Source of the DNA: Actinomycetota bacterium | GTDB taxonomy: Bacteria; Actinomycetota; Nitriliruptoria; Euzebyales; Egibacteraceae | Direction: 5' to 3' | Assembly (NCBI GenBank): GCA_019347785.1 | Contig: JAHWKQ010000052.1 | Coordinates: 1 to 9,703 of the forward strand | DNA: 9,703 nt | Part shown: positions 1 through 7,300 of the stretch, piece by piece | Numbering within the stretch: the first letter of the stretch is position 1 | Layout of the letters: each line of letters starts with the position of its first letter | Notes under the pieces: model-generated | Database searches by the model: none | What the model was told of the DNA's origin: nothing | The model's input: only the letters and a program-made list of their open reading frames with translations | Made by a program: the position numbers and the translations under genes

Positions 1-10
1 GGAACACCGC

Positions 11-232
11 GTGAGTGACGCGAAGCAGCCGAGCCCGGGGTCCAACACCGAGAAGGACCCCGCCGACTGGGTCACCGGGGAGGAGGCGATGACCGGGGCG
101 CAGGCCTCGTACCTGCGGACGCTGTCGCAGGAGGCGGGAGTGCCGTTCGACGGGTCGCTGACCAAGGCGGAGGCCTCGCGGCGCATCGACGAGCTGCAGG
201 AGCGCACTGGCAGGGGGAGCGGCACCGGCTGA
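11..232 (+). CDS. DUF3072 domain-containing small protein
   Basis: A 73-residue protein of unknown function. The core (about residues 17-65) carries the DUF3072 pattern as I know it: an acidic DPADWVTGEEAMTGAQ stretch, an S-YLRTLSQEAG helix, and a closing LTKAEASRRIDELQ helix that resembles an SAP-like or small helical module. There is no signal peptide, membrane segment or cysteine, so it is probably a soluble cytoplasmic protein. The start is the GTG at 11; only ten bases precede it, so its ribosome binding site and any longer N-terminus cannot be judged, although the length fits the family. It converges on the anti-sigma gene with a 12-bp gap and no visible terminator. The family is widespread in actinobacteria and has no established function that I know of. 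Confidence 0.85.
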   Translation: MSDAKQPSPGSNTEKDPADWVTGEEAMTGAQASYLRTLSQEAGVPFDGSLTKAEASRRIDELQERTGRGSGTG

Positions 233-244
233 CGGCGCCGGCCG

Positions 245-967
245 TCAGGTCCCCAGCGGGCCCTCCGCGACCACATCCCCCGTGGGGGCGGGGCTGCCGC
301 CGGGTGGCTCCACCGTCATCGCCACCGCGTCCGCGCCGGCCGGGCGTCCCTGCAGGCCGACGATCGCCCGCCCGTCCTCGGGGCGGAAGGTTCCCGCCGG
401 CGCGGGCCGCCGGCCGCGGATGAGCCACAGCTGGTAGACGGAGCCCCCGGGCAGCTCTGGCAGGCGCGAGGCGACCAGCACCGCCGACCGCGGTGACCAC
501 ACGACCTGCGCCCTGGCCGCTCCCCGGGTGGTGAGCCGCTCGCTGCGCGTCTCGCCGGCCTGGAGCACCCGGACGACGGCCCGGGAGGCCTGGACCTGTG
601 CCTCCAGCTCCTCCACCCGGTCCTGCAGGCGCGCGGCGACGACGCCCAGGCCGGTCGCCGCGACGACCAGGACCGCGGCGACCGCCGACAGCGCGGTGCG
701 CAGACGCCCGGGTCGCCCCGTGGACCGCGGAAGGTGCGGGGACTGCTGTCGGGTCCCGTGGGCGGCGGCCAGCACCCTGTCCCGCAGGTCGGCCGGCGGT
801 TCCTCGGCGATCGCGTCGCCGAGCAGCGCCGCGGTCGCGCGCAGCTCGCGCACCTCCCGCTGGCACGGCTCGCAGGCCGCGAGGTGGCGCTCGAAGAAGG
901 CACGCTCGTCCTCGGGCAGGGCATTGAGCGCATAGGGGCCCGCCAGCGCGTGCACCTCGGCGCTCAT
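245..967 (-). CDS. Anti-sigma factor, RskA-like, with zinc-binding N-terminus and one membrane segment
   Basis: This 240-residue protein probably sequesters the ECF sigma factor encoded just upstream (981-1598). Residues 1-70 form an anti-sigma domain with the ZAS-type motif H28-x3-C32-x2-C35 (HLAACEPC), preceded by a conserved-looking ALAGPYALNALPEDE stretch. Residues about 90-112 are a hydrophobic single transmembrane helix. Residues 113-127 are a short charged, coiled-coil-like segment, and about 130-240 match the extracytoplasmic RskA C-terminal domain (VYQLWLI, AVAMTVEPPGGS and similar). The expected topology is N-terminus inside and C-terminus outside, with sigma release by regulated proteolysis as known for RskA-like proteins. 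The ATG is 13 bp after the sigma stop codon with only a weak purine-rich site, so translation may depend on the upstream gene. The family call is firm; the signal sensed cannot be inferred. Confidence 0.9.
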   Translation of the reverse strand: MSAEVHALAGPYALNALPEDERAFFERHLAACEPCQREVRELRATAALLGDAIAEEPPADLRDRVLAAAHGTRQQSPHLPRSTGRPGRLRTALSAVAAVLVVAATGLGVVAARLQDRVEELEAQVQASRAVVRVLQAGETRSERLTTRGAARAQVVWSPRSAVLVASRLPELPGGSVYQLWLIRGRRPAPAGTFRPEDGRAIVGLQGRPAGADAVAMTVEPPGGSPAPTGDVVAEGPLGT

Positions 968-980
968 GGCCCGCGCCCGG

Positions 981-1598
981 TCATCGACCGACCCCCAACG
1001 CGTCGCGCAGGCGGATCAGCCCGTCTCGCATACGGGTCTTGACGGTTCCCAGAGGAGCGTCCAGCAGCTCGGCGACCTCCCGGTACGTGCGGCCACCGTA
1101 GTAGGCGAGCTCGACGGCCTCCCGCTGCAGGTCGGTCAGGCTGGCGAGGGCCCGGCGGACGTGCTCGTGCTCGAGGCGGACCTCCACCTCCTCGGCGACG
1201 ACATCGTGCTCCGCGGCTCCCTCACGGGCCCCAGCGCGCTCGGTGCGGTCGCGGGCGGACTGCTCGCTGCGGACACGGTCCACGGCACGGCGGTGCGCCA
1301 TCGTCATGACCCACGTCACGGCGCTGCCTCGGGAGGCGTCGAAGCGGGGGGCGGTCCGCCACACCTCCAGCAGCACCTCCTGGGTCACCTCCTCGGACTG
1401 GGCGGGGTCGCGGACGACGCGACGCACCAGGCCGTAGACGCTGGCGGCGAGCCGGTCGTACAGGGCGGCGAAGGCGTCCGGCTCGCCGCGGGCGACCCCG
1501 GCGAGCAGCTCGTCCTCGGACGGCGTCTCCGTCGGCCCCCCTCCGGCCACCGAGCGCAGGGGGTGATCCGCACGCGGGCGGTTCTCACCGCCCGTCAT
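981..1598 (-). CDS. sigK: ECF RNA polymerase sigma factor, SigK-like
   Basis: A 205-residue ECF sigma factor. After a disordered N-terminus (about 1-26), region 2 spans about 38-112: the region 2.1-2.2 helices include DAFAALYDR and VTQEVLLEVWR, and regions 2.3-2.4 include WVMTMAHRRAVDRVRSE, which reads the -10 element. An acidic linker (about 120-145) leads to region 4 (about 147-202), with LTDLQREAVELAYYGGRTYREVAELL and the recognition-helix segment PLGTVKTRMRDGLIRLRDAL for -35 contact. The AYYGG-TY-EVAE-L form and the RskA-like partner gene resemble the SigK group. It is the first gene of a sigma/anti-sigma operon. The ATG at 1598 is preceded by AAGAAG at a plausible distance. No cysteine occurs anywhere in the protein, unlike the redox-responsive mycobacterial SigK. 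The ECF call is secure; the K-type subgroup is likely but not proven, and target genes are unknown. Confidence 0.9.
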   Translation of the reverse strand: MTGGENRPRADHPLRSVAGGGPTETPSEDELLAGVARGEPDAFAALYDRLAASVYGLVRRVVRDPAQSEEVTQEVLLEVWRTAPRFDASRGSAVTWVMTMAHRRAVDRVRSEQSARDRTERAGAREGAAEHDVVAEEVEVRLEHEHVRRALASLTDLQREAVELAYYGGRTYREVAELLDAPLGTVKTRMRDGLIRLRDALGVGR

Positions 1599-1661
1599 CG
1601 CCGGTCGCTTCTTGTCTGAGGGCGACGAATAGCCTCAACACCGGGCACACCGTCCGTCATG

Positions 1662-1689
1662 GTTCGGTGCGCCCGTCCGGACGTATTGG
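1662..1689 (-). promoter_or_regulatory. Possible autoregulatory ECF (SigK-type) promoter for the sigma/anti-sigma operon
   Basis: On the minus strand, CCAATA (plus 1684-1689) and CCGAAC (plus 1662-1667) are separated by exactly 16 bases. From memory, the mycobacterial SigK promoter is about CCATCC, 16-17 bases, then CCGAAT, so this is a partial match to both boxes with correct spacing. It would give a leader of roughly 55 bases before the sigma start at 1598. Autoregulation is usual for ECF operons. In GC-rich DNA such partial matches occur by chance, so this is only a candidate. Confidence 0.3.
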
Positions 1690-1696
1690 TCATCCC

Positions 1697-1731
1697 GCCG
1701 GCCCGCCGCCGCGCGACCGGGCGGGCCCGGC
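1697..1731 (-). terminator. Strong GC hairpin after the 1732-2298 gene, likely transcription terminator
   Basis: Immediately after the stop codon at 1732-1734, plus-strand bases 1697-1707 (GCCGGCCCGCC) pair with 1720-1731 (GGCGGGCCCGGC). This gives 11 base pairs with one bulged C and a 12-base loop. No T-run follows on the minus strand, so it is not a classical intrinsic terminator. U-less GC hairpins are often found as terminators or mRNA stabilisers in GC-rich actinobacteria. Its position between the upstream minus-strand gene and the sigma operon suggests it separates the two transcription units. Confidence 0.45.
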
Positions 1732-2298
1732 TCAGCGGCGTCTGTAGAGGCGGGGCGCGCGTCCCGGGCCGGCGTGTGACTCCTCGACTCCGGCGTCCTC
1801 GAGGGCCTTGGCCTCCAGGTCCTCCCGTACGACGCGGCGCACGACCGCCGGAGAGGCGCCCGAGGTCTCCTGCAACTGCTTGACGGTGAACGGGCGGGTC
1901 GGCATCGCCGCGCGCACGTCCTCCGCACGGACGCGGGTACGGCCCCGCCCGCCGGCGGGACGTGTGCCACGGCGGGCCACCCGGCCCCGACCCACGCCAC
2001 CGAAGCCGGCCTTGCGCAGCACGGCGGCCGGGACGCCCTCGGCGGAGAACGCCCTCGCCGAGATTCCGTGCTTGTCGGCCCAGGCGCGGGCGTGCGTCAC
2101 GAACTCTTCCTCGAAGCGCTCCACGGAGGGGTTCGACAGGTCGAGGATCTGCTGTTGCAGCTGCAGGCGCTCCAACTGGTCGTCGGACGAATCAAGCGAC
2201 TGCTGCAGCCGGGTGATGCGTTCCTCGTCCCGCAGCGCAGCGGGGTCCTTCAGCGCCACCAGGTAGTTGCGGATCGCGGTCTCCACGGAGTTCGCCAT
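1732..2298 (-). CDS. Unrecognised small basic protein, probably DNA-binding
   Basis: A 188-residue protein that I cannot assign to a named family with certainty. Residues 1-55 are mostly helical and charged, with a coiled-coil-like LERLQLQQQILDL stretch that could mediate oligomerisation. Residues 56-98 form a second helical block ending in GISARAFSAEGVPAAVLRKAGF. Residues 99-125 are an arginine/glycine-rich linker (GRGRVARR, GGRGRTRVR) resembling AT-hook-type DNA contacts. Residues about 130-188 resemble a winged helix: PFTVKQLQETSGASPAVVRRVV as helix-turn-helix, then an arginine-rich GPGRAPRLYRRR wing or tail. This layout suggests a nucleoid-associated or regulatory protein. The start is the ATG at 2298, with AGGAAG eight bases upstream. 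It is divergent from the SLC13 permease across a 289-bp region it might bind. It is followed by a strong hairpin and is probably monocistronic. The DNA-binding role is inference from composition and pattern. Confidence 0.8.
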   Translation of the reverse strand: MANSVETAIRNYLVALKDPAALRDEERITRLQQSLDSSDDQLERLQLQQQILDLSNPSVERFEEEFVTHARAWADKHGISARAFSAEGVPAAVLRKAGFGGVGRGRVARRGTRPAGGRGRTRVRAEDVRAAMPTRPFTVKQLQETSGASPAVVRRVVREDLEAKALEDAGVEESHAGPGRAPRLYRRR

Positions 2299-2306
2299 GA
2301 GGTTGT

Positions 2307-2312
2307 CTTCCT
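2307..2312 (-). promoter_or_regulatory. Ribosome binding site of the 1732-2298 gene
   Basis: The minus strand reads AGGAAG eight bases before the ATG at 2298. It supports that start and the reading of this ORF as a translated gene. Confidence 0.7.
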
Positions 2313-2403
2313 ATACACGTCGGCTTCGGGACCGGCACCGTGACATGCACACGCTGCGTTCCAGTACAGACAACTACCACATTCTTCCACGGCCTAACAC
2401 CGT

Positions 2404-2428
2404 ATGACGCAAATACTGGATTTGTCAT
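2404..2428. repeat. Inverted repeat / hairpin 1 upstream of the permease
   Basis: The left arm ATGAC-GC-AAAT (2404-2414) and right arm ATTTGTCAT (2420-2428) pair over nine bases, with a two-base GC bulge in the left arm and an ACTGG loop. It lies in the AT-enriched core of the divergent intergenic region. It could act as a DNA operator dyad or as a structure in the permease leader RNA; the sequence does not distinguish these. Confidence 0.5.
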
Positions 2429-2433
2429 GCTCG

Positions 2434-2454
2434 GCGCGACCTGTTCGGTCGTGC
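2434..2454. repeat. Inverted repeat / hairpin 2 upstream of the permease
   Basis: GCGCGACC (2434-2441) pairs with GGTCGTGC (2447-2454) over eight bases, including one G-T wobble, around a TGTTC loop. It begins only five bases after hairpin 1. Its right arm overlaps a second possible pairing, GTGC-ATGC-GCAC (2451-2462), so alternative folds are conceivable. There is no T-run, so it does not look like a terminator. Confidence 0.5.
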
Positions 2455-2587
2455 ATGCGCACCCTCCAGCAACTTGTACCATGCGGCCCCGCAGTGCCGG
2501 TGCAGGTCGTCCGGGCCTGATGCTCGCCGTTCGCCTCGGAGCCGGCCTCCCAGCAACACGGTCTCGGCAGCAAGCTCGGTGGTGCGG

Positions 2588-4357
2588 ATGGGTTGGGAAG
2601 CCTGGGTCACGCTGGGGGTGGTCGCCGGCACCGTCTTCGTGCTGGCGCGCGAGCTCGCACCGCCCGCGTTGACCCTGCTGGGCGCGACGGTGTTGTTGCT
2701 TCTCGCGGGTGTCATCGACTCGACGCAGGCCTTCGCCGGCTTCTCCAACGAGGCTCCCATCACCGTGGCGGCGCTGTACGTGCTGGCGCGCGCCGTCGAG
2801 CTCAGCGGCGCGCTGGAGCCGATGGTGCAGGCGATCATGGGGGGCCACAGCGGCCGCCAGCAGCTGACCCGCATCATCGCCCCCACCGCCGTGGCGTCGG
2901 CGTTCCTGAACAACACGCCGATCGTCGCGATGGTCGCCCCCTCGGTCGCAGACTGGGCCGACCGCCACGACCTGCCGGCGTCCCGCTTCCTCATCCCGGT
3001 GAGCTTCGCCGCCGTGCTCGGCGGCTGCGTCACGCTCATCGGCACGTCGACCAACCTGGTCATCTCGGGCCTGCTCACCGATCGGGGGCTGGCCCCGCTC
3101 ACCATGTTCGAGCTCACGCCCGTGGGCGGCCCGATCGCGATCGTCGGCTGCCTTCTGCTGGTGACGCTGTCGTCGCGGCTGCTGCCCGACCGCAAGGCGG
3201 CGCGCGCCACGTTCGAGGAGGGCGCCCGCGAGTTCAGCGTCGGGATGCGGGTCATCCCCGGGGGGGCGCTGGAGGGCCGGTCGGTCGAGGAGGCGGGCCT
3301 GCGCAACCTGCAGGGTGTCTACCTCGTGCAGGTCGACCGCGACGGGCACGAGCTGGCGCCCGTGGCGCCGTCGGAGGTGCTCCGGGGCGACGACGTGCTC
3401 ACCTTCGTCGGCAGGGTGGACCAGGTCGTCGACCTGCAGCGCATGCGGGGCCTCGTCGCCTCCGAGGGCCACCACTTCGAGCAGCTCGGCGGGCGCAACG
3501 GCCACCAGTTCTACGAGGCGGTCGTCGGCAGCGAGTCCCCGGTGCTCAACCGGACCCTGAGCGAGGTCGACTTCCGGGGACGCTACCAGGCGGCCGTCCT
3601 GGCGATCCACCGCGCCGGCCAGCTCGTGGACGCGAAGCTCGGCCAGGTGCGGCTGCGGCTGGGCGACACGCTGCTGCTGGTCGCCGACGAGGACTTCCGG
3701 GAGCGGCACCGCGACGGCCGCGACTTCCTGCTGGTCGCACGCCACGGCGGCAGGCCTCCATCGCGGAGTCGCAAGGCGCCGCTCGTCGGCGTCATCACAT
3801 TCCTGCTCGTGTTCGTCGCGGGCTCCGGCCTGCTGCCCATCCTGCAGGCCTCGCTGGCGGCCGTGCTCGCGTTGCTGGCCAGCGGGGCGTTGTCGCTGCG
3901 CGAGGCCCGTCAGGCGATCGACATCGACGTCCTGGTCGTGATCGCGGCCGCCTTCGGCCTGGGCACGGCCATCAGCGAGAGCGGCCTCGGCGACGCCCTC
4001 GCTCAGGGGCTGTTGCAGGTGCTCGAGCCGCTCGGCGCCGTGGCCGCTCTGGCGGGCGTGCTGATCGCCACGCTCGCGCTCACCGAGGCGATCTCCAACA
4101 ACGCGGCGGCCGTGCTGGCATTCCCGCTGGCGATGTCGATGGCCACGGCGATCGGCGCCGACCCCCGCCCGTTCGCGATCGCGGTGACCCTGGGCGCCAG
4201 CCTGTCGTTCCTCACCCCGATCGGCTACCAGACGAACCTGATGGTGTACGGCCTCGGTGGCTACCGCTTCGGCGACTACGCCCGCGCCGGCTTCCCTCTC
4301 AACCTCAGCGTGATCGTGCTGTCCCTGGTGATCATCCCGGCCGTCTGGCCCCTCTGA
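2588..4357 (+). CDS. SLC13-family anion permease with two RCK_C (TrkA-C) domains
   Basis: A 589-residue inner-membrane transporter of the SLC13/DASS-like superfamily. N-terminal membrane helices (about 5-200) include the first hairpin/substrate motif AFLNNTPIVAM (105-115) and the ion/substrate loop TLIGTSTNLVISG (149-161). A cytosolic block (about 212-390) contains two RCK_C domains in tandem, 212-290 and 302-385, each ending in a GDDVLTFVG- or GDTLLLVAD-type strand. The second membrane half (about 397-589) repeats the signature as TEAISNNAAAVL (499-510) and TPIGYQTNLMVYG (543-555), as expected from inverted-repeat symmetry. Relatives with central RCK_C domains include SAC1-type sulfate transporters, but the substrate here cannot be read from sequence. 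The ATG at 2588 is chosen because it directly precedes the first hydrophobic helix; in-frame GTG codons at 2579 and 2582 are alternatives and the ribosome site is weak. The gene converges on metH with an 18-bp gap and is not obviously in an operon. Confidence 0.93.
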   Translation: MGWEAWVTLGVVAGTVFVLARELAPPALTLLGATVLLLLAGVIDSTQAFAGFSNEAPITVAALYVLARAVELSGALEPMVQAIMGGHSGRQQLTRIIAPTAVASAFLNNTPIVAMVAPSVADWADRHDLPASRFLIPVSFAAVLGGCVTLIGTSTNLVISGLLTDRGLAPLTMFELTPVGGPIAIVGCLLLVTLSSRLLPDRKAARATFEEGAREFSVGMRVIPGGALEGRSVEEAGLRNLQGVYLVQVDRDGHELAPVAPSEVLRGDDVLTFVGRVDQVVDLQRMRGLVASEGHHFEQLGGRNGHQFYEAVVGSESPVLNRTLSEVDFRGRYQAAVLAIHRAGQLVDAKLGQVRLRLGDTLLLVADEDFRERHRDGRDFLLVARHGGRPPSRSRKAPLVGVITFLLVFVAGSGLLPILQASLAAVLALLASGALSLREARQAIDIDVLVVIAAAFGLGTAISESGLGDALAQGLLQVLEPLGAVAALAGVLIATLALTEAISNNAAAVLAFPLAMSMATAIGADPRPFAIAVTLGASLSFLTPIGYQTNLMVYGLGGYRFGDYARAGFPLNLSVIVLSLVIIPAVWPL

Positions 4358-4375
4358 GCACGCTGCGACCACCCT

Positions 4376-7300
4376 CTAACGCGCGTTGAAGTACTTCGCC
4401 TCCGGGTGATGGACGATGAGGGCGTCGGTCGACTGCTCGGGGTGCAGCTGGAGCTCCTCTGACAGCTCCACGCCGATGCGTCCCACGTCGAGCAGGTCGC
4501 ACAGCGGCTTGCGCTCCTCCAGGTCCGGACACGCCGGGTAGCCGAAGGAGTAGCGCGAGCCGCGGTAGCCCTGCCGGAACAGCTCCTCGAGCTCACCGGC
4601 GTCGTGGCCGGCGATGCCCAGCTCGGCCCGGACCCGCGCGTGCCACAGCTCCGCCAGCGCCTCGGCCATCTCCACGCCCAGCCCGTGCAGGTACAGGTAG
4701 TCGGTGTACCGGTCCTGGGCGAACAACCGGCCGGCGCGCTCGCTGACCCGCGGGCCCATCGTGACGCAGTGGAGCCCCAGGACGTCCCGCTCGCCCGAGC
4801 CCAGCGGCCTGAAGAAGTCGGCGACGCACAGCCGCCTGCCCCGCGACTGGCGCGGGAAGGAGAAGCGCACGGCGACGTCGTCGTCGTCCGGGCCGGCGTA
4901 GACGACGAGGTCGTCGCCGTCGCCGTTGCAGGCGAAGTAGCCGTACACGACCTGGGGAACCAGCAGCGACCCGGCGCGGGCGAGCTCGAGGGTGGCGCGC
5001 AGCGCGGCCTCCGCCTCCGCGGTGTCATCGCGGCCGAAGCCCCACTGGTTGCGGAACAGCGCGGTGCGGTTCAGGTAGCCGGCCACCTCCGCCACAGGGA
5101 TCCCCCGCACGACCCGCGTGCCCCAGAACGGAGGGGCCGGCACGGGGACGTCGGTCGCCACGGCCGACCGCGCGGGCGTCGCGACCGCGGCCTCGCGCTT
5201 GTCCGGTCCGGTGGTGCGCACGCGCCGCTGGGCGGGGACGGTGCCCCAGTCGTCGGGATAGCCGTCGCGGGCGGCCTTGTGCCCGGCGAGCTCGTCCATC
5301 ACCGCCAGGCCCGCGAAGGCGTCCCGGCAGTAGAACAGCGGGCCGTCGTAGACGCGACGGAGATCGACCTCGACATAGGTGCGGTTGAGCGCCGCGCCGC
5401 CCAGCAGCACCGGATAACCGGTGAGCCTGCGGCGCACGAGCTCCTCGAGGTCGTCGCGCATCACGGCGGTCGACTTGACGAGCAGACCCGACAGGCCGAT
5501 GGCGTCGGCGCGCACCCGCTGCGCGGCGGCGATGATCGTGTCGATCGGCTGCTTGATGCCGAGGTTGTGCACCTCGTAGCCGTTGTTCGTCAAGATGATG
5601 TCGACGAGGTTCTTGCCGATGTCGTGGACGTCGCCTTTGACGGTCGCCAGCACGATCCTGGCCTTGGCCCCGTCGCCGTCGTCGGTGTCCATGTGGGGCT
5701 CGAGATGGGCGACGGCGGCCTTCATGCACTCGGCGGACTGCAGCACGAACGGCAGCTGCATCTGGCCGGAGCCGAACAGGTCGCCCACGACCTTCATGCC
5801 GGACAGCAGGTGACGGTTGACGATCTCCAGCGGCGCCAGGCCGGACGCCATGGCCTCGTCGAGGTCGGCGTCGAGGCCGTCGCGGTCGCCGTCGACGATG
5901 CGGCGCTCCAGGCGCTGGGTCAGCGGCAGGGCGGCCAGGCTCTCGTGCGACGGCGTGGTCTCCGACGCCCCCTCGAACAGCCGCATCAGCTCGTGGAGGG
6001 GGTCGTAGTCGTCGCCGGCCCGGCCGGCGCGCCCGGCCCGGCCCCGGTTGTCCTCGACCAGGTCCACGCAGACCTGGCGGACCTCCTCGTCGATGCGGTG
6101 CAGCGGCAGGATCCTGCCGGGGTGCACGATCGCCGCGTCCAGCCCACGGCGAACCGCCATGTGCAGGAACACCGAGTTCAGCGCCTGCCGGGCGGGGGGA
6201 GAGAGCCCGAAGCTGATGTTGCTGACCCCCAGGATGGTGTGGCAGCCGGGGATCTCCGCCTTCACCCGCTCGATCGCGTCGAGCGTGGCCACGCCGTCAC
6301 CGCGCAGGTCCTCCTGGCCGGAGCCCAGCGGGAACGTCAGCGTGTCGAAGACGAGGTCCCCGGGTGACAGGCCGTACTCGTCGATGGCGATGGCCGCCAG
6401 TCGGGTGCAGACCTCGACCTTCCATTCCGTGGTCCGCGCCTGGCCGCGCTCGTCGATGGCCAGGGCGACCAGAGCCGCGCCGAACTGGCGGGCCAGGGGG
6501 AACAGCACGTCGGCCTTGCGCCGCCCGTCCTCGAGGTTGACGGAGTTGATCACCGCGCGCCCGGGGATGCGCCGGAGCGCGGAGCCCACCACCCCGGCCT
6601 CGGTCGAGTCGACGACCAGCGGCAGCGTGGACCGGGTGGCCAGTCGATCCACCACCTGAGCCATGTCCGACGATCCGTCCCGGCCCACGTAGTCGACGCA
6701 GACGTCCAGCGCGTGGGCGCCGTCGCGCACCTGCGAGCGGGCCAGCTGCGCGATGCCGTCCCAGTCCTCGGACAGCAGCAGCTGGCGGCACCGCTTCGAG
6801 CCGTTGGCGTTGAGGCGCTCGCCGACGATGAGAAACGACGTCTCCTGCTCGAGCGGCACCGCCTGGTACAGCGAGGCGATCGACGGCTGGGCCCGCGGCG
6901 CCCGCGTGGCCGGGGACAGGTCCGCGACGGTGCGCACCACCGCCTCGAGGTGCTCGGGGGTCGTGCCGCAGCAGCCGCCGACCGCCCGGACGCCGAAGTC
7001 GGTGACGAACTCGGCGTGGGCGCGCGCCAGCTCCTCGGGCGCCAGGGGGTACACGGGCGCGCCGTCGGCCATCTGCGGGATGCCGGCGTTGGGGATCACG
7101 CTGAGCGGCACCCGTGACGCCCCCGCCAGGTAGCGCACGTGCTCGCGCATGTCCTCCGGCCCGGTCGCGCAGTTCAGGCCGAACAGATCGACGCCCAGCG
7201 GCTCCAGCGAGGCCAGGGCGGCGCCGACCTCGCTACCGAGCAGCATCGTGTTGATGTCCTTCTCGACGGTCACCGACGCGACGAGCGGGACCCGCCGGCC

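Larger units (their letters stand above)
2299..2587. other. Divergent intergenic region with AT-enriched core
   Basis: These 289 bases separate the minus-strand 1732-2298 gene from the plus-strand permease and must hold both promoters. By hand count, bases 2341-2430 are about 49% G+C, far below the surrounding coding DNA. The region contains two adjacent hairpins (2404-2428 and 2434-2454) and a further short inverted repeat, GTGC-ATGC-GCAC, at 2451-2462. I found no convincing -35/-10 pair on either strand and no recognisable riboswitch. A plus-strand frame stays open from 2474 into the permease, but its translation (MYHAAPQCRCRSSGP...) looks like non-coding composition and is not counted as part of the protein. 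Confidence 0.6.

Noticed and set aside
2474..2587. N-terminal extension of the permease from the ATG at 2474
   Set aside because: The extra 38 residues are Arg/Ser/Pro-rich and cysteine-containing, unlike a membrane protein N-terminus, whereas the ATG at 2588 directly precedes the first helix.
2192..4372. A 726-residue open frame antisense to the permease, and other long frames overlapping it (for example 2593-4389 plus)
   Set aside because: They are shadows of the GC-rich permease gene: repetitive Arg/Gly/His/Gln composition, no recognisable domain, while the permease frame carries all SLC13 motifs.
4358..4375. Shared terminator between the convergent permease and metH genes
   Set aside because: The 18-bp gap shows no stem-loop of useful length and no T-run.
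4604..6367. A 587-residue open frame on the plus strand opposite metH
   Set aside because: Low-complexity Val/Arg/Gly/His/Gln translation produced by the codon bias of metH on the other strand; no family match and no ribosome site considered convincing.
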